A stretch of DNA of 64,000 bases from Bradyrhizobium sp. URHD0069 (GCF_000701345.1 NZ_JNIJ01000005.1:1-64000); one strand, 5' to 3'; numbered from the stretch's first letter, positions 34,372-43,640 are shown. A program made the numbers and translations. Notes: generated from the letters alone by a model not told the origin.

Positions 34372-34893
34372 ATGACTGTTTCCAAGACAGCTGCAGCCGA
34401 TCAGGCCAAGGCGAGCCGCCCCACCCGCAAAGGGCACGGCGACGGTGCAACGGAAGGCACGGCGCTGCAGCTGGGCGAACTATCGGAGTTGCTGGGTTAT
34501 TCGCTCAAACGCGCGCAGCTGAAAGTCTTCGAAGATTTTTTGCGCTGCGTCGCGCCGTTGCAACTGACGCCTGCGCAGTTCTCGGTGCTGCTGCTGCTCG
34601 AGAAGAATCCGGGGCGCAACCAGACCGAAATCGCCGGTACGCTCGGCATCCTCAGGCCGAATTTCGTGGCGATGCTCGACGGGCTGGAGAGCCGCGATCT
34701 GTGCACGCGCGTCCGTTCGACCAACGACCGCCGCTCCCACATCCTTGTCCTGACCGACAAGGGCAGGGCGGTGCTGGCGCGGGCCAAGAAGCTCGTCGCC
34801 GCCAAGCACGAAGCGCGTCTCAACGCGCTGCTGGGGCCCGCCAACCGCGCCGCGCTGCTTGCGATGCTGGCCAAGATCGCGCGGGAGTTTTAG
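34372..34893 (+). CDS. couR: MarR family regulator, CouR-like
   Basis: A 173-residue MarR protein with a charged N-terminal extension (residues 1-30). The winged helix is LTPAQFSVLLLLEKNPGRNQTEIAGTLGILRPNFVAMLDGLESRDLCTRVRSTNDRRSHILVLTDKGRAVL (about 65-135), including the DxRS wing. In R. palustris, CouR sits next to the same ABC genes and represses hydroxycinnamate genes until p-coumaroyl-CoA binds (established there, from memory). Here the same position and the duplicated candidate operator support the name. The candidate sites suggest control of itself, the liv-type operon and the pobA/TRAP pair. Confidence 0.75.
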   Translation: MTVSKTAAADQAKASRPTRKGHGDGATEGTALQLGELSELLGYSLKRAQLKVFEDFLRCVAPLQLTPAQFSVLLLLEKNPGRNQTEIAGTLGILRPNFVAMLDGLESRDLCTRVRSTNDRRSHILVLTDKGRAVLARAKKLVAAKHEARLNALLGPANRAALLAMLAKIAREF

Positions 34894-34963
34894 GCTCGCT
34901 CGAAGGCCTCATCCTGAGAGTATGGCCGGAAATGCATGCAACAAAATAAGGGATTTTGAGACT

Positions 34964-35048
34964 GTCATTGCGAGCGTAGCGAAGCAATCCAGAGGATTTA
35001 ATATCGCTGTTATTGGATTGCTTCGTCGCTTCGCTCCTCGCAATGACG
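34964..35048. repeat. palindromic repeat family D (GTCATTGCGAGCG type)
   Basis: GTCATTGCGAGCGTAGCGAAGCAATCC and the mirrored GGATTGCTTCGTCGC...CTCGCAATGACG form an 85-bp inverted repeat between the convergent MarR and glycerate kinase genes. A second copy is at 57373-57455. Confidence 0.8.
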
Positions 35049-35095
35049 AGAAGTGGCCTATTCTACAGGGCCTGCCCTTTGAGTCAGAGGGTCTG

Positions 35096-36376
35096 CTAGT
35101 CCACCAAAATCACCCGGATGTCGTTGACGTTGGTAAGCGTCGGTCCGGTCAGCAAGAGATCGCCGGTTGCGGCGAAGAATGTCGTGGCGTCGTTGTTGTC
35201 CAGATGGGCGCCTGCGTCGAGGCCAAGCGAGGTCATTTTCGCAAACGTGCTTCGATCGATCATCGCGCCGGCGGGATCGGACGCGCTGCCCGCGCCGCCG
35301 TCGGCGCCGTCGGTATCTGCCGCCAAAGCCGAAATGCCGGGAGTGTTCTTGAGAAGGCCGGCCAGCGCCAGCGCATATTCCTGGTTGGGGCCGCCGCGCC
35401 CGTTGCCGCGCACGGTGACGGTGAGCTCGCCGCCCGACAAGATCGCAACGCGCTTGCCCGCGTCGCGCGCCTGCAATGCGAGGCGCGCGTGATCGGCGGC
35501 CACGCTGCGGGCTTCGCCTTCGAGGTCGGCGCCGAGATCGACGATCTCATATCCGGCGTCCCGTGCTTTGCCGATCGCGGCGTCGAGCGAAGCTCTCGGC
35601 CGCGCGATCAGTTCAAGTTGCGCCCGTGCAAAAGCGGGATCGCCAGGCTTGCAGCTCTCGTTTTCGGGCTTGTCGAGGGCGCGGCGAATGGCGTCGTCGA
35701 CCGCAAGGCCATACTTCGCGACGATGGCGCGCGCATCCGCCAGCGTGGTCGGGTCCGGCACCGTTGGACCTGACGCGATCGCGGATGGATCGTCGCGCGG
35801 AACGTCCGAGATCGCCAGCGTCACGATCTCGGCGCGGCTCCCAGCGCGCGCGAGCCGGCCGCCCTTGATCCGCGACAGGTGCTTGCGAACGGTGTTGACC
35901 TCGCCGATCGGCGCGCCCGAGCGTAACAGTGCCCGGGTCACCTGTTGTTTCTGCGCGAACGACACGCCCTCAACCGGCGCAATCCAGTTGGCGGAGCCGC
36001 CGCCCGACAACAGCACCAGCAGCAGATCGTCGGCGCCCGCGTCCTGCGCCAGTCGCAAACTCTCCTCGGCGCCCTTCAGTCCGGCTTCGTCGGGCACCGG
36101 ATGGCCGGCTTCGACCACCCTGATCCGCCGCGTCGGCACGCCATGGCCGTGACGGGTGGTCGCGATACCCAACAAGCGCGCCGGATCCAGTTCCAGCGCA
36201 TCGAGATAGTGTTGCTCTGCCGCCGCGGCCATTGCGGCCGCGGCCTTGCCGGCGGCAAGGCAGATCACCCGACCCTTCGGCACCGGGCGCAGATGCGCAG
36301 CAAGCACGACGTCGGGATGCGCGGCGGCAACGGCGGCGTCGAAAATCGCGCGCAGGAGAGGGCGTCTGTCGGTCAT
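35096..36376 (-). CDS. glycerate 2-kinase (GckA/TtuD, MOFRL family)
   Basis: A 426-residue glycerate kinase of the DUF4147-MOFRL type, phosphorylating D-glycerate to 2-phosphoglycerate. The N-terminal domain has VICLAAGKAAAAMAAAAE and GVPTRRIRVVEAGHPVPDEAGLKGAEESL. The central nucleotide site is LLVLLSGGGSANWIAPVEGVSF (about residues 115-140) and HLSRIKGGRLARAGSRAEIVTLAISDVPRDDPSAIASGPTVPD. The MOFRL C-terminus carries ILSGGELTVTVRGNGRGGPNQEYALAL and DTDGADGGAGSASDPAGAMID. It feeds glyoxylate- or tartronate-derived carbon into glycolysis. Nothing ties it to the transport genes around it; it appears monocistronic. Confidence 0.9.
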   Translation of the reverse strand: MTDRRPLLRAIFDAAVAAAHPDVVLAAHLRPVPKGRVICLAAGKAAAAMAAAAEQHYLDALELDPARLLGIATTRHGHGVPTRRIRVVEAGHPVPDEAGLKGAEESLRLAQDAGADDLLLVLLSGGGSANWIAPVEGVSFAQKQQVTRALLRSGAPIGEVNTVRKHLSRIKGGRLARAGSRAEIVTLAISDVPRDDPSAIASGPTVPDPTTLADARAIVAKYGLAVDDAIRRALDKPENESCKPGDPAFARAQLELIARPRASLDAAIGKARDAGYEIVDLGADLEGEARSVAADHARLALQARDAGKRVAILSGGELTVTVRGNGRGGPNQEYALALAGLLKNTPGISALAADTDGADGGAGSASDPAGAMIDRSTFAKMTSLGLDAGAHLDNNDATTFFAATGDLLLTGPTLTNVNDIRVILVD

Positions 36377-36441
36377 CGCTTCACAGGATTTGAGATGGAA
36401 ACATGCGAAGGCCGGTTATCCATCGGTTTCCGGCAAAAGAA

Positions 36442-36467
36442 AACCCCCGCATCGTGCTGCGGGGGTT
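36442..36467 (-). terminator. rho-independent terminator after the receptor gene
   Basis: A 10-bp perfect stem (AACCCCCGCA / TGCGGGGGTT) with a six-base loop. On the minus strand it is followed by TTTTCTTTT. It lies 99 bp beyond the stop of the receptor gene at 36566. Confidence 0.8.
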
Positions 36468-36565
36468 CCATAGGATCACGTGGCTTTTTGTGGTTCCCGG
36501 CTTTGCTGAGCAGCGTGAAGAACGCTGCACCGCGCCCGGGCACCATACATTACTGACGAAAGAAC

Positions 36566-37795
36566 TCAGCCGCCGACGTCGGCGTCGATGATGTCGCCGA
36601 AGCGTTCCCAGGCCTCGCCCTTGAATCTCTGGAGCTGAACCGCGGAGATCGGGGCGAAGTCGGTGGCGCTGGTATTGACCTTGATGCCCGGGAGCAGGCC
36701 GCCGAGTTCAAGTCCCTTGATGCTAGCCGCCTGCTTCATGACGTTCTCGCGCGTGAGATTGTCGCCGCAGGCCTTCAGCACATGCACGATGCCTTGCGCG
36801 ACGGTGTAGCCGAACATCACGTTGGCATCGATCCTGTTGCCTTCAGGGAAGTACTTGGTGAGGAACTCGTCGAAGGCCTTCATGCCGGCATCGTTCTTCC
36901 ACTCCGGATCGGACGTATCCTTCAGGTAGGCGGACGAGATGATGCCCTGCCCATTCTCAAAACCGGCCGGCTTCATCACGCTGCCGATCGAAGAGGAGAC
37001 GTTGTTAAGGAAGTGCAGCGGCTTCCAGCCGATTTCGGCACTTTTCTTGATCGCCTGCGCGGCAAATTTCGGGGTGGTGATATTTATGAACACATCGGCA
37101 TTGGTCGATTTGAGCTTGACGATGTGCGAGTCGATCGTCGGTTCGGAGGTCTCGTAGCTTTCCTCGATGACGATCATCGAAGCGGCCTTGGCGCCGAGTC
37201 CGTCTTTCAAACCCTTGAGGTAGTCCTTGCCGTAGTCGTCGTTCTGGTAGAGCACGGCGATCTTGGCGTTCGGCATTTGCTTGAGAATATACTTCGCATA
37301 GATTTGCGTTTCGCTCTGGTAATTCGGCTGCCAGCCCATCGTCCACGGGAATTCCTTGGGGTCATTCCATTTGGTGGCGCCGGTGGCGACGAACAGTTGC
37401 GGCACCTTCTTCGAATTCATGTATTTGTGGATCGCCGAGTTCGGCGGCGTGCCCAGCGGGTCGAAGATGAAGAGAACCTCGTCACTCTCGACCAGCTTGC
37501 GCGCCTGCTCGACCGTCTTCGGCGGGCTGTAGGCATCGTCATAGCTGATGAAGTTGATCTTGCGGCCGTTGATGCCGCCCTCGGCGTTGATCTTCTTGAA
37601 ATACGCCTCTTCGGTCTTGCCGATCACGCCGTAAGCGGAGGCGGGACCGCTATAGGGCATGATGTTGCCGATCTTGATTTCGGTGTCGGTGGCGCCGGTG
37701 TCGTATTTTTTCTGCGCGAGCGCGCCGCTGCTGGTTACGGCAAGCACTGCGATGGCGGCCGAAAGGGCCCCCAGTCGCAATTGGATAGCAGGCAT
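36566..37795 (-). CDS. branched-chain-type ABC transporter substrate-binding protein, paralogue 1
   Basis: A 409-residue periplasmic binding protein with a Sec signal (residues 1-27, ending GALAQ|KKYDTGATDTEIKIGNIMPYSGPASAYGVIGKTEEAYFKKINAEGGINGRKINFISYDDAYSPPKTVEQARKLVE). It is closely similar along its whole length to the receptor encoded next to it at 37978. Differences cluster around the ligand cleft (FDPLGTPPNSAIHKYMNSKKV against FGPLGTPSNSAIQKYLNSKKV) and in lobe II, so the two may bind different ligands for the same permease. A strong terminator separates the two genes and another follows this one. The neighbourhood suggests dicarboxylate or acyl-type ligands rather than amino acids (inference). 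Confidence 0.9.
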   Translation of the reverse strand: MPAIQLRLGALSAAIAVLAVTSSGALAQKKYDTGATDTEIKIGNIMPYSGPASAYGVIGKTEEAYFKKINAEGGINGRKINFISYDDAYSPPKTVEQARKLVESDEVLFIFDPLGTPPNSAIHKYMNSKKVPQLFVATGATKWNDPKEFPWTMGWQPNYQSETQIYAKYILKQMPNAKIAVLYQNDDYGKDYLKGLKDGLGAKAASMIVIEESYETSEPTIDSHIVKLKSTNADVFINITTPKFAAQAIKKSAEIGWKPLHFLNNVSSSIGSVMKPAGFENGQGIISSAYLKDTSDPEWKNDAGMKAFDEFLTKYFPEGNRIDANVMFGYTVAQGIVHVLKACGDNLTRENVMKQAASIKGLELGGLLPGIKVNTSATDFAPISAVQLQRFKGEAWERFGDIIDADVGG

Positions 37796-37898
37796 ATGGA
37801 TCTCCCTGATCTCGGTTGAAGGCGTCTTGCTTTTGAGTGGAAGCGCTTCTCGGCTCCTTGGACTGCATTGAATACCTTTCGAACGTGCCCATCAAGAA

Positions 37899-37931
37899 AA
37901 AGCCCCCTGCGATGAGGTCGCAGAGGGCTTT
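37899..37931. terminator. bidirectional terminator between the two receptor genes
   Basis: AAAGCCCCCTGCGA and TCGCAGAGGGCTTT pair over 14 positions with one mismatch and a five-base loop. T-rich tails lie on both sides (TTTATTTTAG on plus, TTTTTCTTGAT on minus). It would end or attenuate the transcript coming from the receptor gene at 37978 before paralogue 1. Confidence 0.8.
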
Positions 37932-37977
37932 ATTTTAGTAACTTTAGTCCCAAGCCGGGGGCCCGTGAAACGGAACC

Positions 37978-39210
37978 TTAGCCGCCGACTTCGCCGCTGA
38001 TGATAGGCCCGAACAGGTCCCACTTCTGGCCCTGGAAGCGCTGCATCTGAAGCTGCTCGATCGGATAGAAGTCGGTCGCGCTGGTGCTGATCTTCACGCC
38101 CGGCAGCAACGTGTCGGGTACGAAGTCCTTCAGGCTCGCAGCCTGCTTCATGATGTTCTCCCGGGTCAGGTTGTCGCCGGCCTGCTTCAGCACCTGCACC
38201 ACGGTCTGGGCCTGGCCGTAGCCGTACACGACCGATCCATCGATCTTGTTGGCCTCCGGCGCATATTTGGCAAGGAAGGCATAGAACTTCTTCATGCCCT
38301 CGTCATTGTCCCACTGCGGGTCAGACCCATCCTTGGCGTAGTTCGCGGAGAGGATGCCCTGGGAATTTTCGAAACCTGCCGGCTGCAACACCGAGCCGAC
38401 GGAGGCACCGACATTGCTCTGGAAGTACATCGGCTTCCAGCCCAATTCAGCGACCTTCTTGATGCTCTGGGCTGCGAACTTCGGCGTGGTGATGCTGAAG
38501 TAGACGTCGGCCCCGCTCGCCTTCAGCTTGACGATGTGGGAGTCGATGGTCGGTTCGGAGACTTCATAGCTATCCTCGGCCACGATCATCGACGAGGCTT
38601 TGGCGCCGAGGCCATCCTTCAGGCCTTTCAGCAGGTCCTTACCGAAATCGTCGTTCTGATACATGATCGCGATCTTGGCGTCTGGCTTCTCCTTCAGCAG
38701 ATACTTCGCGTAGATCTTGCCTTCGCTCTGGTAGGCCGGCTGCCATCCCATGGTCCAGGGGAAATCCTTGTGCTCGCCGAACTTGGTGGCGCCGGTGGCG
38801 ACGAAGAGCTGCGGCACCTTCTTGGAATTCAGGTATTTCTGGATCGCAGAGTTCGACGGCGTTCCAAGCGGGCCGAAAAGGAACAGGACCTCATCGCTCT
38901 CGACCAGCTTGCGCGCCTGTTCGACGGCCTTCGGCGGGCTGTAGCCGTCGTCATAACTGACGAAGTTGATCTTGCGGCCGTTCACGCCGCCTTGCTCGTT
39001 GATCATCTTGAAGTAGGCGTCTTCGATTTTGCCGATCACGCCATAGGCGGAGGCCGGACCGCTATAGGGCATGATGTTGCCGATCTTGATCTCGGTGTCG
39101 GTCGCGCCGGTGTCGTATTTCTTTTGGGCGAATGCACTGCCGCTCATGGCAGTGAAAGCGATGACCGCCGTCGAGAATGCGGCGATACGTAATTTTTGTT
39201 TAGAAAGCAT
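37978..39210 (-). CDS. branched-chain-type ABC transporter substrate-binding protein, paralogue 2
   Basis: A 410-residue receptor with a Sec signal (MLSKQKLRIAAFSTAVIAFTAMSGSAFAQ|KKYDTGATD). It is the near neighbour and paralogue of the receptor at 36566: the first 100 mature residues are almost the same. It lies 9 bp downstream of the LivM gene stop, so it is probably the last gene of the livG-livF-livH-livM-receptor transcript, with a terminator just behind it. A high-level receptor after the membrane genes is unusual in order but common in rhizobial Liv-type systems. Confidence 0.9.
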   Translation of the reverse strand: MLSKQKLRIAAFSTAVIAFTAMSGSAFAQKKYDTGATDTEIKIGNIMPYSGPASAYGVIGKIEDAYFKMINEQGGVNGRKINFVSYDDGYSPPKAVEQARKLVESDEVLFLFGPLGTPSNSAIQKYLNSKKVPQLFVATGATKFGEHKDFPWTMGWQPAYQSEGKIYAKYLLKEKPDAKIAIMYQNDDFGKDLLKGLKDGLGAKASSMIVAEDSYEVSEPTIDSHIVKLKASGADVYFSITTPKFAAQSIKKVAELGWKPMYFQSNVGASVGSVLQPAGFENSQGILSANYAKDGSDPQWDNDEGMKKFYAFLAKYAPEANKIDGSVVYGYGQAQTVVQVLKQAGDNLTRENIMKQAASLKDFVPDTLLPGVKISTSATDFYPIEQLQMQRFQGQKWDLFGPIISGEVGG

Positions 39211-39219
39211 ATTGTCTCC

Positions 39220-40236
39220 TCAGGTTTTCTTAAGTTTGCCGATCAGTTGTTGAGCGACAATGGCGACTTGCCTTGCGCCGTGAGGCACCAGGAAGATGAC
39301 AAGGAACAGAAGTACGCCGAACACGGCGCCGGAGAGGCCCTTCGAAATTCCCTCCGCAATGTTCGGCACGAAGATGATGAAGGCGGCGCCGACGATCGAG
39401 CCCGGCAACCAGCCGACGCCTCCGACTACCATGCCGAGGAACAGCTGGATCGCCAGCGTGATGGTGAAGCTGTCGGGCGCCACGAATTGCACAGCGATGG
39501 CGCCCAGTCCACCGGCGACCCCGGTAATGCCGGCGCTGACGCCGAACGCCAGCGTCTTGTACAGCGCGACGTCGACGCCCATCGCGGATGCCGCGATCTC
39601 GTTGTCGCGGATCGCCATGAACGCGCGCCCCGAACGCGACTTCAGCAGGTTGACCGAGAAAATATAGATCGCGATCGTGATCGCGAGGGTGAAATAATAA
39701 AGCCACATGTCTTGCGACATCGGCAGCCCGAACGGTGCATCGGGCTTGGTTACCACCAGGCCCTGCACACCGCCGGTCCAGTGCTCGAAATAGCCGAGCT
39801 TCAGCAATTGCGGCATCGCCACTGCCAATGCAAAGGTTGCCAGCGCCAGATAGACGCCGCTCAAGCGCAGCGCCGGCTGGCCGAACAAAAATCCAAAACC
39901 AAAGCAGATGGCTCCGGCGACGGGCAAGGTCAGGGCGTAGTTCATGCCCACGTGCTCCATGAGGATCGCCGACGTGTAGGCGCCGACTGCGTAGAACGCG
40001 CTCTGGCCGAGCGAGAACTGGCCGCTGCCGCCGGTCAGGATGTTCAGAGCGAGCACCGCGAGCCCGAAGTACAAAATCTGTGTCATCTGGAAGATGATGA
40101 AGTTCTTCACGAACAGCGGCGTGAGGATCAACGCGGCCAGCACCACCAGCGAGGTGCCGTAGCCCAGCGTCATGGACCTCTTCGGGACAGCCTCGACGGC
40201 CGGGGCTTCCGTGACGACATCTTCAACAGCGCTCAT
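39220..40236 (-). CDS. ABC transporter permease (LivM type)
   Basis: ATG 40236 (MSAVEDVVTEAPAVEAVPKRSMTLGYG) gives 338 residues; a longer frame runs back into the LivH gene and is rejected. The permease core is ILYFGLAVLALNILTGGSGQFSLGQSAFYAVGAYTSAILMEHVG (residues 58-102), with the coupling segment KSRSGRAFMAIRDNEIAASAMGVDVALYKTLAFGVSAGITGVAGGLGA near 203-250. It begins 2 bp after the LivH stop. It forms the channel with LivH. Confidence 0.93.
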   Translation of the reverse strand: MSAVEDVVTEAPAVEAVPKRSMTLGYGTSLVVLAALILTPLFVKNFIIFQMTQILYFGLAVLALNILTGGSGQFSLGQSAFYAVGAYTSAILMEHVGMNYALTLPVAGAICFGFGFLFGQPALRLSGVYLALATFALAVAMPQLLKLGYFEHWTGGVQGLVVTKPDAPFGLPMSQDMWLYYFTLAITIAIYIFSVNLLKSRSGRAFMAIRDNEIAASAMGVDVALYKTLAFGVSAGITGVAGGLGAIAVQFVAPDSFTITLAIQLFLGMVVGGVGWLPGSIVGAAFIIFVPNIAEGISKGLSGAVFGVLLFLVIFLVPHGARQVAIVAQQLIGKLKKT

Positions 40237-40238
40237 GA

Positions 40239-41117
40239 TCAAACTCGCTTCACGATGGGACGGCCGAACAGGCCTGCCGGCTTGACGACCAATACCGTGA
40301 TAATCAGCGCCAGTGCGATCGGCAGTTTCAGTTCGTTGCCGACGCCGGGGATGTAGGTCCCGGCGAGATTCTCGAAGACACCGACCAGGAAGCCTCCGAC
40401 CACCGCACCAAGCGGGCTGGTCAGGCCGCCGAGCACGGCAGCGGCAAATCCGTAGATCAGGACGCCGCCCATCATGTTCGGCTCCAGGAACACCACCGGC
40501 GCGATCAGCATGCCGGCGATCGAGCCGATCGCAGCCGCCATGCCCCAGCCGAGCGCGATCATCCATGACGTGTTGATGCCGACCAGCCTTGCCGATTCAG
40601 GCACCGAGGCCGCCGCGCGCATGGCAAGGCCGATCCGCGTGAACTGAAAGAACAAGTAGAGCAAAATCAACAGCCCCACCGTGACGCCGATCATGCCGGC
40701 TTGATGGGTCGAGATGAGCTGGCTGCCGAGAAACGGCGAGGATCCGAACGGCGTCGGATATTGCTTGATCGTGAAATCCCAGGTCAGCCCGGCGACGCTG
40801 TTGATGATCGCGAACAACGCGATGAAACCGGCGACGTTGGTCAGAATCGGCGCCTTCGCCAAGGGCCTGAACAGCAACCGTTCGATGGCGATGCCGCCGG
40901 CGAACGAGAGCGCCAGGGTGAGCAGGAAGGCCCACCAATAAGGTACCCCCCATTGCATCAGCTGCCAGGAGATGAATGTCGAGAACATCGCCATTTCGCC
41001 CTGGGCGAAATTGAGATGATCGATCGCCTGGTAGATCATGACGACGGCGAGCGCCATGCAGGCATAGATCGCACCTGTGGCGATGCCAGCCAGGACCTGG
41101 TTGATAAAAAGTTCCAT
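40239..41117 (-). CDS. ABC transporter permease (LivH type)
   Basis: ATG 41117 (MELFINQVLAGIATGAIYACMALAVVMIYQAIDHLNFAQGEMAMFSTFISW) gives 292 residues, the usual LivH size. About eight helices are seen, and the coupling segment is GLAMRAAASVPESARLVGINTSWMIALGWGMAAAIGSIAGMLIAP near 165-210. An upstream in-frame Met at 41132 overlaps the LivF stop and is less likely. Third gene of the livG-livF-livH-livM operon. Confidence 0.93.
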   Translation of the reverse strand: MELFINQVLAGIATGAIYACMALAVVMIYQAIDHLNFAQGEMAMFSTFISWQLMQWGVPYWWAFLLTLALSFAGGIAIERLLFRPLAKAPILTNVAGFIALFAIINSVAGLTWDFTIKQYPTPFGSSPFLGSQLISTHQAGMIGVTVGLLILLYLFFQFTRIGLAMRAAASVPESARLVGINTSWMIALGWGMAAAIGSIAGMLIAPVVFLEPNMMGGVLIYGFAAAVLGGLTSPLGAVVGGFLVGVFENLAGTYIPGVGNELKLPIALALIITVLVVKPAGLFGRPIVKRV

Positions 41118-41128
41118 GGCCGCGTTCC

Positions 41129-41842
41129 TCAATAACCCAGATAGGATTTACGAACGTCTTCGTTGTTCGCGATCTCTTTCGCGTTTCCCGACATCACGAT
41201 GCGTCCGGTTTCAATCACGTAGGCCTGGTCGGCGAGTTCCAGCGCCAGTTGCGCGTTCTGCTCCACCACCAGAATTGTGACCTTGTCCTCGCGATTGATC
41301 TTGCCGAGGATCTTGAAGAGGTCGCGCACGATCAGCGGCGCCAGGCCGAACGACGGCTCGTCCAGCAGCATCAGCCGCGGGCGCAGCATCAGAGCGCGGG
41401 CGACCGCGAGCATTTGCTGTTCGCCGCCCGAAAGCGTGCCCGCCTGCTGCGTATGCCGCTCCTTCAGGACCGGAAAGTGATCGTACATGCGCTCGATATC
41501 GGAAACCACGCCGGCTTTGTCTTTTCGCGTGATCGCGCCGAGCTGAAGGTTTTCTTCCACCGTCATGGTCGTGAATGTGCCGCGGCCCTGCGGCACATGG
41601 GCGATACCGAGGCGGACGATGTTTTCGGTCGAGCGCCCGGTGAGCGGGGCGCCGTCGAATTCGATGGCGCCGGTCGAGCGCACCATGTTGCAAATCGCGC
41701 GCAAGGTGGTGGTCTTGCCGGCGCCGTTGGCGCCGAGCAGCGTGGTCAGGCTTCCTTCATTGAGGGCGAACTCGAGACCGTGAAGCGCCTGGACCTGGCC
41801 GTAATAGGCCCTGAGATCTTTGACGTTGAGCATCGCGGTCAT
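41129..41842 (-). CDS. ABC transporter ATP-binding protein (LivF type)
   Basis: A 237-residue ATPase: Walker A LLGANGAGKTTTLRAI at about residues 36-51, signature LSGGEQQMLAVARALM, Walker B LMLLDEPSFGLAP, and D-loop/switch ILVVEQNAQLALELADQAYVIETGRIVMSG. Its ATG overlaps the stop of the LivG gene by 4 bp. It drives transport with LivG in the system that uses the receptors at 36566 and 37978. Confidence 0.93.
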   Translation of the reverse strand: MTAMLNVKDLRAYYGQVQALHGLEFALNEGSLTTLLGANGAGKTTTLRAICNMVRSTGAIEFDGAPLTGRSTENIVRLGIAHVPQGRGTFTTMTVEENLQLGAITRKDKAGVVSDIERMYDHFPVLKERHTQQAGTLSGGEQQMLAVARALMLRPRLMLLDEPSFGLAPLIVRDLFKILGKINREDKVTILVVEQNAQLALELADQAYVIETGRIVMSGNAKEIANNEDVRKSYLGY

Positions 41843-42636
41843 TGGTCCTTGCTCCCCAGATAGGCCTTAATGACATCCGGGTCGGACTGCACCGCGGCGG
41901 GCGTTCCCTCGGCGAGCTTGCGGCCGAAATTCAGCGCGACCACGTGGTCGGCGATCGACATCACCAGGCCCATGTGATGTTCGACGAGCAGGATCGTCAC
42001 CTTGCGCTCGTCGCGAATGCGGCGGATCAGATCGCCGAGCACGTAGACTTCCTCGTGGTTGAGGCCGCCGGCGGGCTCGTCGAGCAGCAGGATTTTCGGA
42101 TCGGCAGCCAGCGCGCGCGCCAATTCCACTCGTTTCTGAGTGCCGAACGGCAGGCCGGACACCACCGTGTGGGCGACGTCGTCGAGATCGAGATAGCTGA
42201 CGATTTCGTGGACGCGCTTGTTGAGTTCGGCCTCGCCGCGGCGGACCCAGGGGAGTTTCAAGGAGTCACTGAAAATGTCGCTATTGGTGCGGGCATGGGT
42301 GCCGACCCGGACGTTGTCGAGCACCGAAAGATTGGGAAACAGCGCCACGTTCTGAAAGGTGCGGCCAATGCCGATTTCGGCGATCCTGTGCGGCGGGCGC
42401 GTCAGGATACTCTGGCCTTCCATGAGGATGTCGCCCGTGCTCGGCTGATAGAGCCGGCTCAGGCAATTGAACAGCGTCGTCTTGCCGGCGCCGTTCGGCC
42501 CGATCAAGCCGAGGATCTGGCCCTGATGCAGGTCGAAGGACACGCCATTCAGCGCGATGATGCCGCCGAACAAGACGCTGACATCGCGAACCGCAAGCAG
42601 GGGATACTGTCCCTGCGCGAGTTGTGCCTGCGTCAT
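41839..42636 (-). CDS. ABC transporter ATP-binding protein (LivG type)
   Basis: A 265-residue ATPase: Walker [20 protein letters not shown] at about residues 41-59, the LivG-specific long insert GVRTHARTNSDIFSDSLKLPWVRRGEAELNKR-like region near 105-140, signature LPFGTQKRVELARALA, Walker B ILLLDEPAGGLNHEEV and switch LLVEHHMGLVMSIADHVVALNFGRKLAEGTPAAVQSDPDVIKAYLG. First gene of the minus-strand transport operon, and 113 bp from the IclR gene that reads the same way. Confidence 0.93.
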   Translation of the reverse strand: MTQAQLAQGQYPLLAVRDVSVLFGGIIALNGVSFDLHQGQILGLIGPNGAGKTTLFNCLSRLYQPSTGDILMEGQSILTRPPHRIAEIGIGRTFQNVALFPNLSVLDNVRVGTHARTNSDIFSDSLKLPWVRRGEAELNKRVHEIVSYLDLDDVAHTVVSGLPFGTQKRVELARALAADPKILLLDEPAGGLNHEEVYVLGDLIRRIRDERKVTILLVEHHMGLVMSIADHVVALNFGRKLAEGTPAAVQSDPDVIKAYLGSKDQ

Positions 42637-42749
42637 CTCGTTCCGCCCACATGAACGGTTGGGCCGGAATGACCAAGCGAATTTGCTCGCCGGTCACGAC
42701 GAAAGCTACCTGATCCCCTCGGCCACACGTGCAACTTTTCCTCCCGATT

Positions 42750-43571
42750 TCAACTTCTCGTTCTCTTCTCTTTTGATTGCGGCATCGCGCCACCCAACGC
42801 CGTTTCGATGTTCCTTACCATCGCCACAAGACGAGGTCCAATATCGTTGCGCAGCCGATCTTCCGTGAAACGAAATGCGGGTGCGCCGCAATTAAAGGCG
42901 TAAGGACCGGTTCCGTCGTTGAGCTTCAGCGCCACGCCGACCGCGTGCACATCGTTCTGCCACTCGCCTGCCGAGATGGTAAAACCGAACTTCTCCACGG
43001 TTTCGCCGGCGCGTTCGAGGCCATTGCGCATCTTTGGCCAGCGGCTGCCATAGTGCTCGCGGAGTTCGCGCAATAGTGAGGCACGCTCGTCGTTCGGCAG
43101 CGCCCAGACATAGGCGCGGCCCATCGCGGTGGTTGCGATCGGAATTCGCGAACCGACATCCAGTTGAACGCCCAGCGTGAGTCCGTTGCGGCTCTGGCCG
43201 AAGTAAATCATGCTGTGACGGTCGCGCCCGCCGACGGCAACTGCGCCGCCGGTCTCGCGCATGACTTCCTCGCGGAAAGGTTCGGACAAATGCCGAACGC
43301 CAAGATTCGCAAGGGCGGCATACCCCAACGCCATGGCTGACGGCGCCAACTGATATTTCTCGAACCGCGGAACCGGTGTAAGGTATCCAAGTTTGGTCAA
43401 GGTATAGGTCAGCCGCGAAACGGTCGGCTTTGGCAAACGCGTACGGGCCGCGATCTCTTGATTGCCAAGAAGCCCGTCGTTGGGTTGGAACGCGCGCAAC
43501 ACATCAAGGCCGCGGGAAAGCGCGACGACGAAGCTGCGATCGGTCGCCACCTTCTTGCCTGGACGTTTCAT
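42750..43571 (-). CDS. IclR family transcriptional regulator
   Basis: ATG 43571 (MKRPGKKVATDRSFVVALSRGLDVLRAF) gives 273 residues; an earlier Met at 43598 is possible. The winged helix LLGNQEIAARTRLPKPTVSRLTYTLTKLGYLTPVPRFEKYQLAPS is at about residues 32-80. A GAF-like IclR effector domain (about 95-255) follows, with VAVGGRDRHSMIYFGQSRNGLTLGVQLDVGSRIPIATTAMGRAYVWALP. It diverges from the pimF-like gene and a 23-bp palindrome lies in the 122-bp gap, so it is probably the local regulator of dicarboxylate degradation and perhaps of the transport operon behind it. Confidence 0.9.
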   Translation of the reverse strand: MKRPGKKVATDRSFVVALSRGLDVLRAFQPNDGLLGNQEIAARTRLPKPTVSRLTYTLTKLGYLTPVPRFEKYQLAPSAMALGYAALANLGVRHLSEPFREEVMRETGGAVAVGGRDRHSMIYFGQSRNGLTLGVQLDVGSRIPIATTAMGRAYVWALPNDERASLLRELREHYGSRWPKMRNGLERAGETVEKFGFTISAGEWQNDVHAVGVALKLNDGTGPYAFNCGAPAFRFTEDRLRNDIGPRLVAMVRNIETALGGAMPQSKEKRTRS

Positions 43572-43640
43572 TGCCTGCTGCGCGGACCTCGTTGACAAGG
43601 CACGTGCTTCAAAATAACCCTCCGTGTCAAGATGTGGAAT

